Source: Streptomyces sp. ASQP_92
GTDB lineage: Bacteria; Actinomycetota; Actinomycetes; Streptomycetales; Streptomycetaceae
Reading direction: 5' to 3'
DNA length: 64,000 nt
Assembly (NCBI RefSeq): GCF_025399895.1
Contig: NZ_JAODUA010000003.1
Coordinates: forward strand, 434,001-498,000
Position 1 is the stretch's first letter. Each line of letters opens with the position of its first letter. The notes beneath the pieces are model-generated. The model saw only the letters and a list, made by a program, of their open reading frames with translations. It ran no database searches and was not told the DNA's origin. The position numbers and the translations under genes are program-made. Shown here in pieces: positions 61,517 through 64,000 of this stretch.

Positions 61517-62281
61517 GTGCTGGGTATGAAGCCAAGGCTGGTACGGAGTCGTACGGCGACGGCCGGGGTGTGTCTCGTCGCCCTTACCGCGGCGGCGGCG
61601 TGCGGGCCTGGTGGTGCGGAGGGTGCGGGAGCGCAGGGATCCGTGCGGGACACCGCGGCCGCGCCCGGTGCCACCGGTACCGCGCGGGTGAAGACCGCCT
61701 CCGGGGTGCTCACCGGGGACCAGCTCGCGGCGGCCGCTCTGGTGACCGGCGATGTGAAGGACTTCGCGGCCGAACCGATGGAGGGCGGCACCCCCACCGG
61801 CAGCTCCCGGACCTCGAACGACGCCTGCATGCCCTTCGTGGCCGTCATCAACGGCACACCCCAGCCCGCCCCCTCCGCCACCGTGTTCCGGCGGCTCACC
61901 AACACCACCGAGGACGGGCAGGCGGACCAGACGGTCGTCACCGAGGTGCTCGGCGCCCACCCTTCGGGCGCGACCGAGGTGCTGCCCCGGCTTCGCAGCG
62001 CCATCAAGGCCTGTGCCGACGGGTTCTCCACCAAGGGCGGCGACCTGGAGCCGTCGTCCTTCACCGAGGTCAAGGAGCTGCCCGCGCCGAAGGCGGGCGA
62101 CGAAGCCCTCGCGTACGAGCTGATGGGCCAGGCCCAGGGCGACCCCGTGCCGATGGTCTTCCAGGTGGTGCGCACCGGGACGACGGTGGTGACGTACTAC
62201 GCCGTCGATGTCACCGGCGACGACACGCCCCACATTCCCGACGAGCTCTCCGTTGCGCAGGCGGCCAAGCTCAAGTCCTGA
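61517..62281 (+). CDS. Exported lipoprotein, unknown function
   Basis: A 254-residue lipoprotein with a lipobox at ALTAAAAC and a long Ala/Gly-rich linker, then an alpha/beta domain (SGVLTGDQLAAAALVTGDV, QVVRTGTTVVTYYAVDV). GTG 61517 with AGGAG 11 bases upstream is chosen over ATG 61526. No domain recognised. It overlaps the convergent DUF192 gene by 11 bases. Confidence 0.75.
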   Translation: MLGMKPRLVRSRTATAGVCLVALTAAAACGPGGAEGAGAQGSVRDTAAAPGATGTARVKTASGVLTGDQLAAAALVTGDVKDFAAEPMEGGTPTGSSRTSNDACMPFVAVINGTPQPAPSATVFRRLTNTTEDGQADQTVVTEVLGAHPSGATEVLPRLRSAIKACADGFSTKGGDLEPSSFTEVKELPAPKAGDEALAYELMGQAQGDPVPMVFQVVRTGTTVVTYYAVDVTGDDTPHIPDELSVAQAAKLKS

Positions 62282-62645
62282 GATCCTGTCCCGCCGCGAC
62301 GGCCACCCGGGAGCCCGGCCGCAGGCCCCACGCGGCCATGGCGCCCGCCTCCGCCTCCAGGACGTGCCGCGCGCGCGGCCGGATCGCGCCGAGGCGGCCC
62401 GGCGCCATGGTGCGTACCGCGATCACCCGCAGATGCCGGTCCAGATGGGCCACGTCGATCGCGAAGCGCATCCGGAAGGTGTGCACGCTGCTCGCCGGGG
62501 TCAGCAGGAGCGCGCCCTCGATTCCGTCGCGGCCGAGCAGGCCCCGCGTACGGGCCCGGTAGGACGCCGCGATCTCCAGCGGCACCGGCGCGTGGGCGCC
62601 GTCGAGCACCCTCAACTCGCCCGTTCCGTCCCTCCATCGGCCCAT
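62271..62645 (-). CDS. DUF192 protein
   Basis: A 124-residue protein of the DUF192 fold (RGLLGRDGIEGALLLTP, then VHTFRMRFAIDVAHLD and AIRPRARHVLEAEAG). The family is widespread with no known activity. ATG 62645; the longer upstream frame is antisense to the methyltransferase gene. Divergent from that gene by 46 bases. Confidence 0.85.
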   Translation of the reverse strand: MGRWRDGTGELRVLDGAHAPVPLEIAASYRARTRGLLGRDGIEGALLLTPASSVHTFRMRFAIDVAHLDRHLRVIAVRTMAPGRLGAIRPRARHVLEAEAGAMAAWGLRPGSRVAVAAGQDLRT

Positions 62646-62691
62646 GGATAAACGGTAGTGGCTCGCGGAGCCGCCGCGTAGGGTCCGCAAC

Positions 62692-63495
62692 ATGGGCCGA
62701 AACATCAGGAACCACAACAACCGTCCCTTCGAGGAACTGATCGACGAGGCCGCGTCCGTCTCCGTCGACGGCTGGGACTTCTCCTGGCTCGACGGACGGG
62801 CCACCGAAGAGCGGCCATCCTGGGGGTACGCCCGTTCGATGGCCGGGCGGATGGCGAAGGCCACCGCCGCCCTCGACATCCAGACCGGCGGCGGCGAAGT
62901 CCTGGCCGCCGTGCCCCAGCTCCCCCCGCTCGCCGTCGCGACGGAGGGCTGGCCCCCGAACGTCGCCCGGGCCACGGGCCTGCTGCACCCGCGCGGAGTG
63001 GCCGTCGTCGCCGACGAGGACAAGCCGCCGCTGCCGTTCGCCGACGGCGCCTTCGACCTCGTCGTCAGCCGGCACCCGGTGACCACCTGGTGGTCGGAGA
63101 TCGCCCGCGTCCTGTCGCCCGGCGGCACCTACTTCTCCCAACAGGTGGGCCCGGCCAGCGTGTTCGAGCTCGTCGAGTACTTCCTCGGACCGCAGCCCCC
63201 GGAGGTGCGCGGCGCACGCGACCCCGGTAAGGCGCGCAAGGAGGCGGAGGGCGCGGGGCTCGAAGTCGTCGATCTGCGCCTTGAGAAGCTGCGTACGGAG
63301 TTCCTGGACATCGGCGCCGTCGTCTACTTCCTGCGCAAGGTGATCTGGATGGTGCCCGGCTTCACGGTCGAGGAGTACCGCGACCGGTTGAAGGCGCTCG
63401 ACGAGCAGATCCGTACCGAGGGCCCCTTCGTCGCGCACACGACACGCTTCCTGATCGAGGCCCGGAAGCCGTTGAGGCCCGGCCGCACCTCCTAG
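62692..63495 (+). CDS. SAM-dependent methyltransferase-like protein
   Basis: A 267-residue class I methyltransferase fold: DIQTGGGEVLAAVP in place of the usual motif I, PPLPFADGAFDLVVSRH and RVLSPGGTYFSQQVGP. The substrate is unknown. The first motif deviates from GxGxG, but the rest of the fold is intact. ATG at 62692. Stands alone. Confidence 0.8.
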   Translation: MGRNIRNHNNRPFEELIDEAASVSVDGWDFSWLDGRATEERPSWGYARSMAGRMAKATAALDIQTGGGEVLAAVPQLPPLAVATEGWPPNVARATGLLHPRGVAVVADEDKPPLPFADGAFDLVVSRHPVTTWWSEIARVLSPGGTYFSQQVGPASVFELVEYFLGPQPPEVRGARDPGKARKEAEGAGLEVVDLRLEKLRTEFLDIGAVVYFLRKVIWMVPGFTVEEYRDRLKALDEQIRTEGPFVAHTTRFLIEARKPLRPGRTS

Positions 63496-63552
63496 GCCCC
63501 ACGCGGGCCGCCTGGGCCCGACAGCGGCCCCCGGGGCCTAACATCGGGACAC

Positions 63553-64000
63553 ATGCGGACAATTGCTGACCAAAGGGTAGGGCGGCGCCCGCAGTCGCCG
63601 CGCCTGCCCGTGCCCGCCCTCGCCCGCCTCCCGCGCGTACGCATCGGCCGGCCCGCCCTCCTGTGGTGGGGGTGGGCCGCCGCGCTCTTCCTCCTGTACG
63701 CGACCGTCTCGGCCCGGCGCCAGGCGCTGGTCCGCACCACCGGCTACGACCTCGGCATCTTCGAGCAGGCCGTCCGCGCCTACGCCCACCTGCGGGCGCC
63801 CGTCGCACCGCTGCGCGGCGACGGCTTCAACCTCCTCGGCGACCACTTCCACCCCGTGCTCGCCCTCCTCGCCCCGCTCTACCGCCTCGTCCCCTCCCCG
63901 TACACCCTGCTCGTCGCGCAGGCCGCGCTGCTCGCGCTCGCCGTGGTGCCGCTCGCCCGGCAGGCCGCGCGGGTCCTCGGCCGCCGGCCCGCCCATGTCG
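63553..64000 (+). CDS. DUF2079 membrane protein (cut by the right edge)
   Basis: The frame is open from ATG 63553 to the window end (149 codons seen). It starts with a basic cytoplasmic stretch, a membrane segment (ALLWWGWAAALFLLYATVSA), then the DUF2079 pattern TTGYDLGIFEQAVRAYA and LLGDHFHPVLALLAPLY. Full-length members have many membrane segments; function is unknown, with relatives resembling glycosyltransferase-C membrane folds. Confidence 0.85.
   Translation, partial: MRTIADQRVGRRPQSPRLPVPALARLPRVRIGRPALLWWGWAAALFLLYATVSARRQALVRTTGYDLGIFEQAVRAYAHLRAPVAPLRGDGFNLLGDHFHPVLALLAPLYRLVPSPYTLLVAQAALLALAVVPLARQAARVLGRRPAHV

Overview
The window is chromosomal DNA from a Streptomyces-type actinomycete. 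It is very GC-rich with strong third-position G/C bias. It carries mycothiol S-conjugate amidase (Mca), a chitinase behind a DasR-type box, a LAXTG-type sortase substrate, GTP-dependent PEP carboxykinase, a streptomycete histidine ammonia-lyase, an actinobacterial Tad pilus cluster, and the usual pairs of ATP-binding proteins with helix-turn-helix regulators. Most genes are ordinary core or housekeeping genes. No rRNA, tRNA, CRISPR array, transposase or prophage gene was seen.

Layout. 0-10 kb: a nucleotide cyclase cut by the left edge, a crotonase, a GGDEF protein, hutH, a small sortase substrate, an L,D-transpeptidase lipoprotein, a divergent MmyB-type regulator/alcohol dehydrogenase pair and a DUF1330 gene. 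10-14 kb: a small accessory patch with a truncated DUF4291 remnant, an orphan small CxxC protein, an anti-sigma-like ATPase facing a TPR regulator, and a DUF4236 protein. 14-25 kb: msrA, cystathionine gamma-synthase, an orphan sigma factor with a small membrane protein, MarR, ilvA, a DrrAB-like ABC exporter, greA and mca. 25-38 kb: a 1081-residue membrane STAND NTPase, a YyaL-like thioredoxin-fold protein, TrhA, PEPCK, a small protein behind a ribosome-site-occluding hairpin, alaA and a secreted GH5 enzyme. 38.8-46.3 kb: a deacylase / PLP deaminase / PfkB kinase / IclR / RidA / GntP locus that could together degrade N-acetyl-glucosaminate, the oxidised end of chitin. It is followed by a secreted protease and a GH18 chitinase. 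49.5-62.3 kb: a Tad/Flp pilus cluster (CpaB, CpaE, two TadE-like proteins, TadA, TadB, TadC, histidine kinase, response regulator, Flp pilin, TadG-like protein) ending in two lipoproteins and an OmpA-like protein. The right edge has DUF192, a methyltransferase and a truncated DUF2079 membrane protein.

The structure not explained by genes is a composite intergenic repeat at four places (about 3.0-3.3, 10.5-10.7, 30.2-31.0 and 40.4-41.0 kb). Each copy follows the same order: an array of 20-bp A units at roughly 50-64-bp spacing, then a B segment, then a C hairpin, then a D segment, with C-D sometimes repeated. The repeats sit tight against stop codons, one lies at the broken end of the DUF4291 gene, and one separates two genes of the proposed oxidised-chitin operon.

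Other points of interest are a perfect hairpin that hides a Shine-Dalgarno sequence and carries a four-codon mini-ORF (34.74 kb), two genes whose best-placed start codon is ATC, and several operator-like palindromes placed inside promoters.
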